Shown: positions 6,421-12,198 of the stretch, in pieces
How positions within the stretch are numbered: position 1 is the first letter of the stretch
How the letters are laid out: every line of letters starts with the position of its first letter
Made by a program: the position numbers and the translations under genes
Source of the DNA: RYN-417 sp043745485
GTDB taxonomy: Bacteria > Patescibacteriota > Saccharimonadia > Saccharimonadales > JACDBH01
NCBI GenBank assembly: GCA_043745485.1
Contig: JAYTSU010000014.1
Coordinates: 1-27,751 of the forward strand
Direction: 5' to 3'
Length of the DNA stretch: 27,751 nt
Notes under the pieces: model-generated
Database searches by the model: none
What the model was told of the DNA's origin: nothing
What the model saw: only the letters and a program-made list of their open reading frames with translations

Positions 6421-8746
6421 GCCTGAACAATCTGGACGTTATATTGTGCTTGAAGGCGCTCAAGGCGTCGGTAAAACCACCCAGCTTAGTATGCTGGCTG
6501 CACGTCTTGAAAAAGCTGGTTATCCGGTGCGTCTCTTTCGTGAGCCTGATTCGCAAAGTGACCTCACGGCCCGAGCCATACGTATGCTTACCCAAGATCC
6601 GCGTTATCCTATGAATACGCGTACTGAAGTACTGCTTTATAATGCCGCTCGCAGTCAGTCACTTGAAGTTATCCGTCGGGCACGCGCTGCTGGAGTAATC
6701 TGCCTGTGTGACCGCAATTACCTGACCACGCTTGCTATCCAGTATTATGGCCGAGGTGATGTACCTGACTACAACACTATAAACAGTATCATTAATTTCG
6801 CCGTCTCCGATATGCAGCCAGACATGACAATCGTACTCGACGCACCGGTTAAAGATCTTAAAAAGCGAGCCGATGACAGAGGTGCTGGTGAACGTTTTGA
6901 CAATTTGGATGTTGCATTCTTAGAACGCGTACGCGCTGGCTATTTGTGGGAAGCCAAACAGCGTGGATATCCCGTTATTTCTGCCAGCAACGCGCCCGAA
7001 GCCGTAAGTGAATCAATTTGGAAAATCTTAAACGGCAGCATTAGCGACAAATTGGCCCAGGACAACGAACCTCCAATTGTATCTGCAGCTTCCACAGTGC
7101 AACCCGCCGCTTCAATCAGAGAAGTACTCGAAGCAAAAATAGAACATTTTGAAGACAAAAAAGCTCTTGAATTTGTTAAGAAGGATAAAAAAGGCAACTA
7201 CGTTATAACACCTGATGGCAAAGAATTCCTGAATGAGGCAGTCACCAGTACAGACAGTAACGTTTACGCATTTACGGATAAGTTGAGCCCTACAACAATC
7301 GCAGCTGCCATGGCACGTCTCAGTCGTCGTGGTGATGATATGCGCGTGACGCTACTAGATGAATTTGCAGCCAGTGCCGGCAAAGACGCAAAACTACTCC
7401 AGCGTGTCATTACGGCTTACGGGGACGACTCGGTGCAGCAACTTGTTGGCCTCCACGTAGTCGTCGAAAACGCCAGCAATATACTGACAAAAAAGCTTGA
7501 ATGGGGCCGCATGGCAGCATATCTGGAACAATCAACCCGATATATCTATTTTGACCAAAAAGATCAAAACGGTAAATACCGCTACTTTACACCAAGCGAC
7601 CTCCCGCTAATACTCAAAGATCACTACGAAGAAGTTATGGATACAATTTTTGATCTATATTCTGATATGGTACACAAGCTTACCGACTATGTTCGCGAGC
7701 ATTCCCAAGTTCCAGAAACAGAGCGTGATGCAGCTTTTAATGGTGCTACTCGCGCCCAAGCCTGTGACGTTATCCGAGCAGTCTTACCAGTGGCTGTTAA
7801 GTCAACGGTTGGTATATATGCGTCTGGTCAGTCCCTCGAAAGCCTCATCATGCACTTGCAGTCGGATAACTTGCCTGAAGCACGTAAAGTAGGCGATGAT
7901 CTGCTACGCGAAGCGCGTAAGACCATCCCGACATTCTTGGAGCGAGCTGACAAGCCTGATAGAGGTGGCGCGCTGGTTGCTTATCGTTCAAATACTTATA
8001 ATGCCATGAAGAAGCTAGCTGACGAAGAGCTGAAACAAAATCTTGGTACACTCGATGAAGATATCCAACTCGTAGATTATTGGCCGCGTAACGAGTTAGA
8101 CCTGCTACCGCACATGCTCTATGAGCACAGTACGATGAGTCTCCGTGACATCAAAAAAGAAGTACAGGGTTGGCCATACGAGCAAAAGATGAAAGCTTTT
8201 CGCACATATATGGGCGAACGCCTCAACCGCCGTCATAAACCTGGCCGCGCAACTGAAATTGCTCATTATAGTTGGGACTTGTTATGTGATTATGGAATCT
8301 TTCGTGATCTACAACGCCATCGCATGGTCGATGCATTTGACTGGCAACAACTCACGCCACGGTATGGATTTGATACACCTGAGCTGGTTGAACAGGCTGG
8401 TTTAAGTGACCAATTTGAACAATGTTTTGACTTAAGTGCTTTGCTGTATAGCGAAATGCAGGCCGCTGGTTTTGCTCTTGAGGCACAGTATGCAACACTG
8501 CTTGGACACCGAATGCGCTGGAAAATCACCTATAATGCCCGTGAGGCCTTCCATCTGCACGAGCTTCGTACGAGCCCGCAAGGACACCCCGGCTACCGTA
8601 AACTCGTTAAAGAAATGCACGAAAAGGTTGCAGAAGTACATCCACTCCTCACTGAAGCCATGCTATTTGTGAATAAAGGCGAGGACGAAGCTTTAACACG
8701 GCTTGCCGCCGAAAAATACACCCAGTTTAAACTGACACAGCTATAA
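6413..8746 (+). CDS. Thymidylate kinase fused to tandem ThyX (flavin-dependent thymidylate synthase) domains
   Basis: Residues 1-210 are a thymidylate kinase: P-loop GAQGVGKT at 15-22, CDRNY at 99-103 and a lid RADDRGAGERFDN. It would phosphorylate dTMP to dTDP. After a linker (about 210-290) come two ThyX-like units. Unit 1 (about 290-510) has YGDDSVQQLVGLHVVVENAS and then RMAAYLEQSTRY (366-377), matching the second half of the ThyX motif RHRxxSxNExSxRY but not its RHR. Unit 2 (about 560-750) keeps QRHRM (634-638) and Q..LTPRY, plus NAREAFHLHELRTSPQGH. ThyX makes dTMP from dUMP using FAD and methylene-THF. Paired long ThyX-like proteins exist elsewhere. The kinase fusion would channel dUMP to dTDP. 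Whether both units are active is unknown. Confidence 0.88.
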   Translation: MNKPEQSGRYIVLEGAQGVGKTTQLSMLAARLEKAGYPVRLFREPDSQSDLTARAIRMLTQDPRYPMNTRTEVLLYNAARSQSLEVIRRARAAGVICLCDRNYLTTLAIQYYGRGDVPDYNTINSIINFAVSDMQPDMTIVLDAPVKDLKKRADDRGAGERFDNLDVAFLERVRAGYLWEAKQRGYPVISASNAPEAVSESIWKILNGSISDKLAQDNEPPIVSAASTVQPAASIREVLEAKIEHFEDKKALEFVKKDKKGNYVITPDGKEFLNEAVTSTDSNVYAFTDKLSPTTIAAAMARLSRRGDDMRVTLLDEFAASAGKDAKLLQRVITAYGDDSVQQLVGLHVVVENASNILTKKLEWGRMAAYLEQSTRYIYFDQKDQNGKYRYFTPSDLPLILKDHYEEVMDTIFDLYSDMVHKLTDYVREHSQVPETERDAAFNGATRAQACDVIRAVLPVAVKSTVGIYASGQSLESLIMHLQSDNLPEARKVGDDLLREARKTIPTFLERADKPDRGGALVAYRSNTYNAMKKLADEELKQNLGTLDEDIQLVDYWPRNELDLLPHMLYEHSTMSLRDIKKEVQGWPYEQKMKAFRTYMGERLNRRHKPGRATEIAHYSWDLLCDYGIFRDLQRHRMVDAFDWQQLTPRYGFDTPELVEQAGLSDQFEQCFDLSALLYSEMQAAGFALEAQYATLLGHRMRWKITYNAREAFHLHELRTSPQGHPGYRKLVKEMHEKVAEVHPLLTEAMLFVNKGEDEALTRLAAEKYTQFKLTQL

Positions 8747-8766
8747 CTAATTATCCTGATATACCT

Positions 8767-9171
8767 CTACGAACCCATAGGATCGGGCAGTGCTTTTACG
8801 CAATATTGTGAAGCGAAGGGAATACCTTCTTCGTCGTAAATAGGTGCAATCTTTAAAAGCCTACTACCGAGCTCAGGATGGGTTACTACAATACTCCGCA
8901 TATCAGCTTCTAAGAGATCAAGACCTAGCTCATCATGAAATCCCTGCGCTTCATCTTTGTGTGCAACATAATCGAGATATACGACAAAGCTACCACTTTT
9001 TTTTAACTCTTCATCTGTCCATACCCTTTCAGCTACGAGTTCTCTACCTCTCGTGTAAGCAGATTTGTGAAGTGCATTAAGCGGCCTAACAGTTGTCGTT
9101 GGTAATATTCCTATAGACTGCGCAACGTATGGCTGCGCCTTTACTAATTCTTCCAAAGTTACTAAACTCAT
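8767..9171 (-). CDS. Hypothetical protein (134 aa), weakly acetyltransferase-like
   Basis: I do not recognise this protein with confidence. It is soluble, acidic and mixed alpha/beta. The stretch EADMRSIVVTHPELGSRLLK looks like the strand-4/acetyl-CoA loop of GNAT acetyltransferases (a strand, then VxHPExxGxxLL), but the usual Q/RxxGxG/A loop is shortened. The rest (a first helix, then VVYLDYVAHKDEAQGF) would be compatible. The gene runs against the Tmk-ThyX gene, with 20 bases between the stops. No Shine-Dalgarno sequence is present, and an extended -10 (TGCTATAAT) upstream would give a very short 5' end. A degenerate GNAT is one option and an unrelated fold another. Confidence 0.5.
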   Translation of the reverse strand: MSLVTLEELVKAQPYVAQSIGILPTTTVRPLNALHKSAYTRGRELVAERVWTDEELKKSGSFVVYLDYVAHKDEAQGFHDELGLDLLEADMRSIVVTHPELGSRLLKIAPIYDEEGIPFASQYCVKALPDPMGS

Positions 9172-9184
9172 AATTCAACTGCAG

Positions 9185-9193
9185 ATTATAGCA
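9185..9193 (-). promoter_or_regulatory. Extended -10 promoter of the 134-aa gene
   Basis: On the minus strand TGCTATAAT (9193-9185) is a perfect extended -10 box, 13 bases before the ATG. The mRNA would start only about 6 bases before the start codon, and no ribosome binding site lies between. Confidence 0.55.
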
Positions 9194-9237
9194 CATTTAT
9201 AAATTACTATAAACTAATTGTTGTAATATTTCCAATG

Positions 9238-9265
9238 TTGACAAGCACATCATTAGGAGTAGTCT
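9238..9265 (+). promoter_or_regulatory. Promoter of the leader-peptide/attenuator region
   Basis: TTGACA (9238-9243), a 16-base spacer and TAGTCT (9260-9265). The -35 is perfect and the -10 is weak. Transcription would start near 9272, two bases before the ATG of the short frame at 9274. Confidence 0.4.
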
Positions 9266-9273
9266 TAAAGCTA

Positions 9274-9354
9274 ATGGCAAATTGTAACTCCAAGGCACTA
9301 AATCTCGTGATTCTCGACAGAGGTTGTATTGCATATGGAGTGAAGTCAAACTAG
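9274..9354 (+). CDS. Candidate 26-residue leader peptide
   Basis: An ATG 8 bases after the -10 box at 9260-9265 opens a 26-codon frame encoding MANCNSKALNLVILDRGC and eight more residues (IAYGVKSN), ending in TAG at 9352. The last third of the frame covers the first strand (9336-9345) of a pair of competing hairpins that ends just before the 66-residue gene at 9429. This is the arrangement expected of a translated leader that controls attenuation. No run of one regulatory codon is visible, so the signal sensed is unknown. A short chance frame cannot be excluded. Confidence 0.35.
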   Translation: MANCNSKALNLVILDRGCIAYGVKSN

Positions 9355-9406
9355 ATCCCGCAATCCAACCAGTCACCAAACAAAGGCTTCACTCCAGTGA
9401 AGTTTT
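9336..9406 (+). promoter_or_regulatory. Candidate attenuator with mutually exclusive hairpins
   Basis: Strand 1, TGGAGTGAAG (9336-9345), is the exact complement of strand 2, CTTCACTCCA (9387-9396). Strand 2 can instead fold with strand 3, as CTTCAC-TCCA-GTGAAG (9387-9402), followed by TTTT (9403-9406), which is a small terminator. Only one of the two can form at a time. The 66-residue gene starts 22 bases further on. The terminator stem is only 6 bp with four T, so it may be weak. Confidence 0.45.
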
Positions 9407-9428
9407 ATAATTTAAAAGGAGTAGTATC

Positions 9429-9629
9429 ATGTACGGTGAACATTTAAAACCTATGTCTTCAAGCGACCAAATGTGGGCCGCCTGGAAAGGAGTCGAACCC
9501 GAAGATATGCAGTTTCCAGTTGTTAGAGAAGTACCAACACAAGCCGTAATCCATTTAACCAGTGTCGCTTTTGTAGATGATTATTCAAGCGGTTCCAATT
9601 TCCCGGGCGACATTCCTTTTGGAGATTGA
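9429..9629 (+). CDS. Small hypothetical protein (66 aa) before rplJ
   Basis: I do not recognise this protein. It is soluble and acidic, with tryptophans near the N-terminus (MWAAWKGVEPEDMQF), a Val/Thr-rich middle (TQAVIHLTSVAFVDDY) and a Gly/Pro/Asp-rich end. No membrane segment or metal motif is visible. A strong ribosome binding site, AAAGGAG, lies 7 bases before the ATG, which makes it a convincing gene despite its size. It follows the candidate leader peptide and attenuator. Its stop codon (9627-9629) lies inside the -35 box of the rplJ promoter. Confidence 0.65.
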   Translation: MYGEHLKPMSSSDQMWAAWKGVEPEDMQFPVVREVPTQAVIHLTSVAFVDDYSSGSNFPGDIPFGD

Positions 9630-9654
9630 CATTTTATCCCTGTTAAGCTACTAT
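9626..9654 (+). promoter_or_regulatory. Promoter of rplJ-rplL
   Basis: A consensus TTGACA (9626-9631), a 17-base spacer and TACTAT (9649-9654). The -35 box contains the TGA stop codon of the 66-residue gene. Transcription would start at about 9661, immediately before the L10 leader RNA. Confidence 0.75.
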
Positions 9655-9664
9655 TATATGGATT

Positions 9665-9715
9665 ACCAAAGACAGTAGCGATCAGTAAAATGATTTAAGA
9701 ATGCTACCGAGGTGA
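9665..9715 (+). ncRNA. Ribosomal protein L10 leader (autoregulatory RNA)
   Basis: The stretch has the L10 leader consensus: CCAAAGACAGTAGC at the 5' side and GCTACCGAGGTGAAC at the 3' side. GTAGC (9675-9679) pairs with GCTAC (9703-9707), and an inner stem ATCA (9681-9684) pairs with TGAT (9691-9694). The unpaired TTAAGAAT on the 3' side and the GA-rich CCGAGG form the expected asymmetric loop and kink-turn. In other bacteria the L10-(L12)4 complex binds this RNA and represses rplJ-rplL. It is followed by a terminator at 9744-9778, so control is probably by transcription attenuation, as in Firmicutes. Confidence 0.85.
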
Positions 9716-9743
9716 ACATCTACTTATACTATTTGTTCAAACG

Positions 9744-9778
9744 AAAACGTCTTTGCAGTTAATGCAGAGGCGTTTTTT
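9744..9778 (+). terminator. Attenuator terminator in the rplJ leader
   Basis: AAAACGTCTTTGCA (9744-9757), a five-base loop and TGCAGAGGCGTTTT (9763-9776) form a 14-bp stem with two to three G-U pairs, running into a T-tract. It stands between the L10 binding RNA and rplJ, so it is the probable off-switch when L10 is in excess. Confidence 0.8.
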
Positions 9779-9794
9779 CGTAACTCAGTAATCA

Positions 9795-9824
9795 GTTGTA
9801 ACTTTTCCGGTCGATAAGTACAAC
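9795..9824 (+). promoter_or_regulatory. Second hairpin in the rplJ leader
   Basis: GTTGTAACTT (9795-9804) pairs with AAGTACAAC (9816-9824) with one bulged A around an 11-base loop. There is no T-tract, so it is not a terminator. It lies about 22 bases before the ribosome binding site and may stabilise the processed or read-through mRNA. Confidence 0.35.
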
Positions 9825-9859
9825 AACCAAGTAACATAAAGTCCAAGAAGGATTTATAC

Positions 9860-10384
9860 ATGGCTCTAACGAAACAAAAAAAAGACAAAGTTGTAGCTGA
9901 AGTTGCTGCACTGCTTGCAAGCTCAAAGCTTACTGTAGTAGCACAATATCAGGGTACAACCGTCAAAGCCATCCAAGCACTCCGTAAAGATGCAAAAGCA
10001 AGTGGTACAAAAGTTAGCGTGGTTAAGAACCGACTCGTTATTAAAGCTGTTGCCGCAACCGAAACCTTGAAGGACACTGATATCAGCGCCCTCAAAGGCC
10101 AGTTGCTCTACGCCTTCAATGACACCGACGAAGTAGCTCCGGCCAAAAGCCTCGCGACCTTCGCTAAAACTAACCCAAGTATTCAGTTTGTTGGCGCAAT
10201 AACGGCTGATGGCCAATTTATGAGCGCGGACGATGTTAAAGCATTGGCAACCTTACCAAGTAAGAACGAGTTAATTGCTCAGGTTATAGTTACCTTAACA
10301 TCTCCATTGAATGATGTTTTAAATGGTCTATCTGGCAATTTGCATGCACTACTTGACGGTGTTAGTGATAAGGCTACGGCCTAA
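9860..10384 (+). CDS. rplJ: 50S ribosomal protein L10
   Basis: L10 anchors the L7/L12 dimers to the ribosomal stalk and represses its own operon through the leader RNA at 9665-9715. The 174-residue length is normal. It begins ALTKQKKDKVVAEVAALLASSKLTVVAQYQG, then AIQALRKDAKASGTKVSVVKNRLVIKA, which is the L10 signature (LR..L...g....V.KN.L...A). The C-terminal helix (NDVLNGLSGNLHALLDGVSDKA) is the L12-binding part and is long enough for two or three dimers. The ribosome binding site is AAGAAGGA. rplL follows after 21 bases. Confidence 0.97.
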   Translation: MALTKQKKDKVVAEVAALLASSKLTVVAQYQGTTVKAIQALRKDAKASGTKVSVVKNRLVIKAVAATETLKDTDISALKGQLLYAFNDTDEVAPAKSLATFAKTNPSIQFVGAITADGQFMSADDVKALATLPSKNELIAQVIVTLTSPLNDVLNGLSGNLHALLDGVSDKATA

Positions 10385-10405
10385 ATTAATTAAGGAGACA
10401 AGAAT

Positions 10406-10783
10406 ATGGCAGATTTGAAGAAATTAGCAGAAAGCCTCACCGGCCTTACTGTTTTAGAAGTAAACGAACTAAAAACCATCCTGAAGGATGAATACGGTAT
10501 TGAACCAGCTGCAGCTGTTGCGGTTGCAGGTCCAGCAACCGCTGGCGACGCAGCTCCAGCTGAAGAAGCTAAGAGCGAGTACGATGTTGTCCTCAAAGAC
10601 GCTGGTGCTCAAAAAGTTGCAGTTATCAAAGCAGTTAAGGACATCACAGGCCTCGGCCTCGGCGAAGCTAAGGCTATCGTTGATGGTGCTCCAAAGACTG
10701 TACTTGAAGCAGCCAAGAAAGATGACGCTGAAGCAGCCAAGAAGACCTTGGAAGCCGCTGGCGCAACCGTTGAATTAGCCTAA
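10406..10783 (+). CDS. rplL: 50S ribosomal protein L7/L12
   Basis: L7/L12 is the mobile stalk protein that recruits translation GTPases. The 125-residue length is normal. The N-terminal dimerisation helix is LKKLAESLTGLTVLEVNELKTIL. The flexible hinge is Ala/Pro/Val-rich (about 36-54), and the C-terminal domain contains EYDVVLKDAGAQKVAVIKAVKDITGLGLGEAKAIVDGAPKTV, the family signature. It ends AAKKTLEAAGATVELA, as usual. The ribosome binding site is AAGGAG. A strong terminator follows at 10801, so rplJ-rplL form their own unit. Confidence 0.98.
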   Translation: MADLKKLAESLTGLTVLEVNELKTILKDEYGIEPAAAVAVAGPATAGDAAPAEEAKSEYDVVLKDAGAQKVAVIKAVKDITGLGLGEAKAIVDGAPKTVLEAAKKDDAEAAKKTLEAAGATVELA

Positions 10784-10800
10784 GTAATTAGTGCTTAATT

Positions 10801-10840
10801 ATACAAGAACCACCCCATATGTAGGGTGGTTCTTGTATTT
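10801..10840. terminator. Intrinsic terminator after rplL
   Basis: ATACAAGAACCACCC (10801-10815) and GGGTGGTTCTTGTAT (10824-10838) form a perfect 15-bp stem with an eight-base loop, followed by TTT. It is the strongest terminator in the window and could act on both strands. Confidence 0.93.
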
Positions 10841-10865
10841 ATCCACATATTTTCGACTATTTTCT

Positions 10866-10894
10866 TTGACTTGCCAGATTAATCGTGGTAATTT
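10866..10894 (+). promoter_or_regulatory. Promoter of the 168-aa gene
   Basis: TTGACT (10866-10871), a 17-base spacer and TAATTT (10889-10894). The -35 is good and the -10 weak. The leader would be about 50 bases long and contains GAAGGA at 10927-10932, somewhat far from the ATG at 10950. Confidence 0.45.
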
Positions 10895-10949
10895 TAGCGT
10901 AAGTAAAGGCGGAGAAATAAATACTTTTGAAGGATAAAACCGAAAGATC

Positions 10950-11456
10950 ATGGCAGATATACCAGAAAAACAGGTAAAAAGATTACGAGCACTCATAGGC
11001 GAGGCAGAGACCAACTTAGCTGCAGCTAAAGAGTTATTGATGAGTCTTGTCGGGGACGATCCCGAGATGACTATGAGTAACAAAGACGAGAACATCGGCA
11101 AGGTTATAGAGGGCGTCTTTGATGGCCAAAATATGGTCGGGAGTGATGCAAAGACCTATCCTGTGCCTGCAAACTACGCCAGTAAATCAAAGCTCGTCCA
11201 GGGTGATATCCTCAAACTAACTATTGCCGAAGATGGTGCTTTCTTATACAAACAAATTGGACCTATCCCACGTAAACAAATAGTGGGTGTCCTAACACAA
11301 AAAGAAGGTCATTATGTCGTCATAGTTGGCGAAACCGAATACCGCGTCCTTCTCGCATCGGTTACATACTTTAAAGCCAAGCCTGGTGACCAAGTAAGCA
11401 TCAACGTCCCAGAAGATGGCCCTGCTGAATGGGCTGCACTAGAAGCAGCTCTCTAA
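10950..11456 (+). CDS. Conserved-looking hypothetical protein (168 aa), coiled coil plus beta domain
   Basis: I cannot name a family. Residues 1-40 form an amphipathic helix, likely a coiled coil (PEKQVKRLRALIGEAETNLAA). The rest is a compact beta domain: KVIEGVFDGQNMVG, TYPVPANYASKSKLVQGDILKLTI, a hydrophobic turn FLYKQIGPIPRKQIVGVL, then a repeat-like second half (YVVIVGETEYRVLLASVTYF) ending KPGDQVSINVPEDGPAEWAAL. The regular pattern suggests a tightly constrained protein. From memory similar proteins recur in Patescibacteria genomes as hypotheticals, but I cannot verify this. It has its own promoter after the rplL terminator, is not secreted, and has no membrane helix. Confidence 0.75.
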   Translation: MADIPEKQVKRLRALIGEAETNLAAAKELLMSLVGDDPEMTMSNKDENIGKVIEGVFDGQNMVGSDAKTYPVPANYASKSKLVQGDILKLTIAEDGAFLYKQIGPIPRKQIVGVLTQKEGHYVVIVGETEYRVLLASVTYFKAKPGDQVSINVPEDGPAEWAALEAAL

Positions 11457-11512
11457 GCTGTTGTAGCAATTATCCTATCTCTTTAAACCATCTTTATATA
11501 TCCTTATTATAT

Positions 11513-12097
11513 ATGGCGAAGTTGTATTTTAGATATGGAGCGATGAACAGCGGCAAGAGTACTGCCGTTTTACAGGTTGCACATAATTACGAAGAGCGGG
11601 GCATGCATGTCTTAACCGTTAAACCTTCTACTGACACCAAGGGTAATGCTCAGATAGTCTCAAGACTTGGCGCACAGCGTAAAGTAGACATTTTGGCAAC
11701 GCCGGATCTAGATATTGAAAAGATAGTTACCCAGTGGCATAGAGACGTTGAAAAAATTGACTGCATTATTACTGATGAAGCGCAATTTTTTACGATGAAG
11801 CAAATAGATCAGCTTTTTAACATCGCAGTACTGCATGATATTCCTGTTATAAATTACGGCATACGAACTGACTTTCAGACCAAGCTTTTTCCTGGTAGCA
11901 CTCGATTGATAGAACTAGCCCATACTCTTGAGGAGCTAAAAACAATTTGCCGCTGTGGTAAGAAAGCTATCTTTAATGCACGCAAACGAAATGGGAACTT
12001 TATCTTTGAAGGAGATCAAGTAGCTATAGATGGTGAGGCTCAGATTGAGTATGAATCGCTCTGCGCAGGCTGTTATCTGAAGTATCAAACCGCTTAA
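11513..12097 (+). CDS. tdk: Thymidine kinase (type II)
   Basis: Tdk phosphorylates thymidine to dTMP in salvage. The 194-residue protein starts AKLYFRYGAMNSGKST, where GAMNSGKST (9-17) is the family P-loop. DEAQFF (Walker B with the conserved Gln) follows, then INYGIRTDFQTKLFPGS, the lasso/substrate region. The C-terminal zinc site is complete: CRCG and, later, CAGC. The start at 11513 is chosen over an upstream in-frame start at 11429 because the protein then aligns with the family from residue 1, and the extra 28 residues (Cys/Ser/Leu-rich) overlap the preceding gene. No ribosome binding site is seen. TATATA at 11495-11500 would give a nearly leaderless mRNA. Confidence 0.95.
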   Translation: MAKLYFRYGAMNSGKSTAVLQVAHNYEERGMHVLTVKPSTDTKGNAQIVSRLGAQRKVDILATPDLDIEKIVTQWHRDVEKIDCIITDEAQFFTMKQIDQLFNIAVLHDIPVINYGIRTDFQTKLFPGSTRLIELAHTLEELKTICRCGKKAIFNARKRNGNFIFEGDQVAIDGEAQIEYESLCAGCYLKYQTA

Positions 12098-12142
12098 GCG
12101 AGTTATCAACAGCTTTATGAACAAACTTATGCCCATACACCT

Positions 12143-12172
12143 TTGTAACAGAGACCCTAAGTAACGTATACT
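12143..12172 (+). promoter_or_regulatory. Promoter of dnaX-dnaB
   Basis: TTGTAA (12143-12148), an 18-base spacer and TATACT (12167-12172). Transcription from about 12179 leaves room for the ribosome binding site AGAGAGG (12186-12192) before the ATG at 12199, and it excludes the upstream TTG at 12172 as a start. Confidence 0.55.
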
Positions 12173-12198
12173 TGGTTGGCACAGAAGAGAGGTTTATT

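Noticed and set aside
9197..9379. Minus-strand 60-codon frame in the gap before the 66-residue gene
   Set aside because: No start signal, no family likeness, and it is opposite to the leader and hairpin structure.
9172..9428. tRNA or T-box in the gap before the 66-residue gene
   Set aside because: No GTTCGAATC-like T-arm or cloverleaf and no T-box sequence (AGGGTGGNACCGCG) is present.
11429..11512. Upstream ATG at 11429 as the tdk start
   Set aside because: The added 28 residues overlap the previous gene and do not fit the family, which begins at MAKLYFRYGAMNSGKST.
12172..12198. TTG at 12172 as the dnaX start
   Set aside because: It lies within the predicted -10 box, adds nine residues not seen in DnaX, and the ATG at 12199 has a good ribosome binding site.
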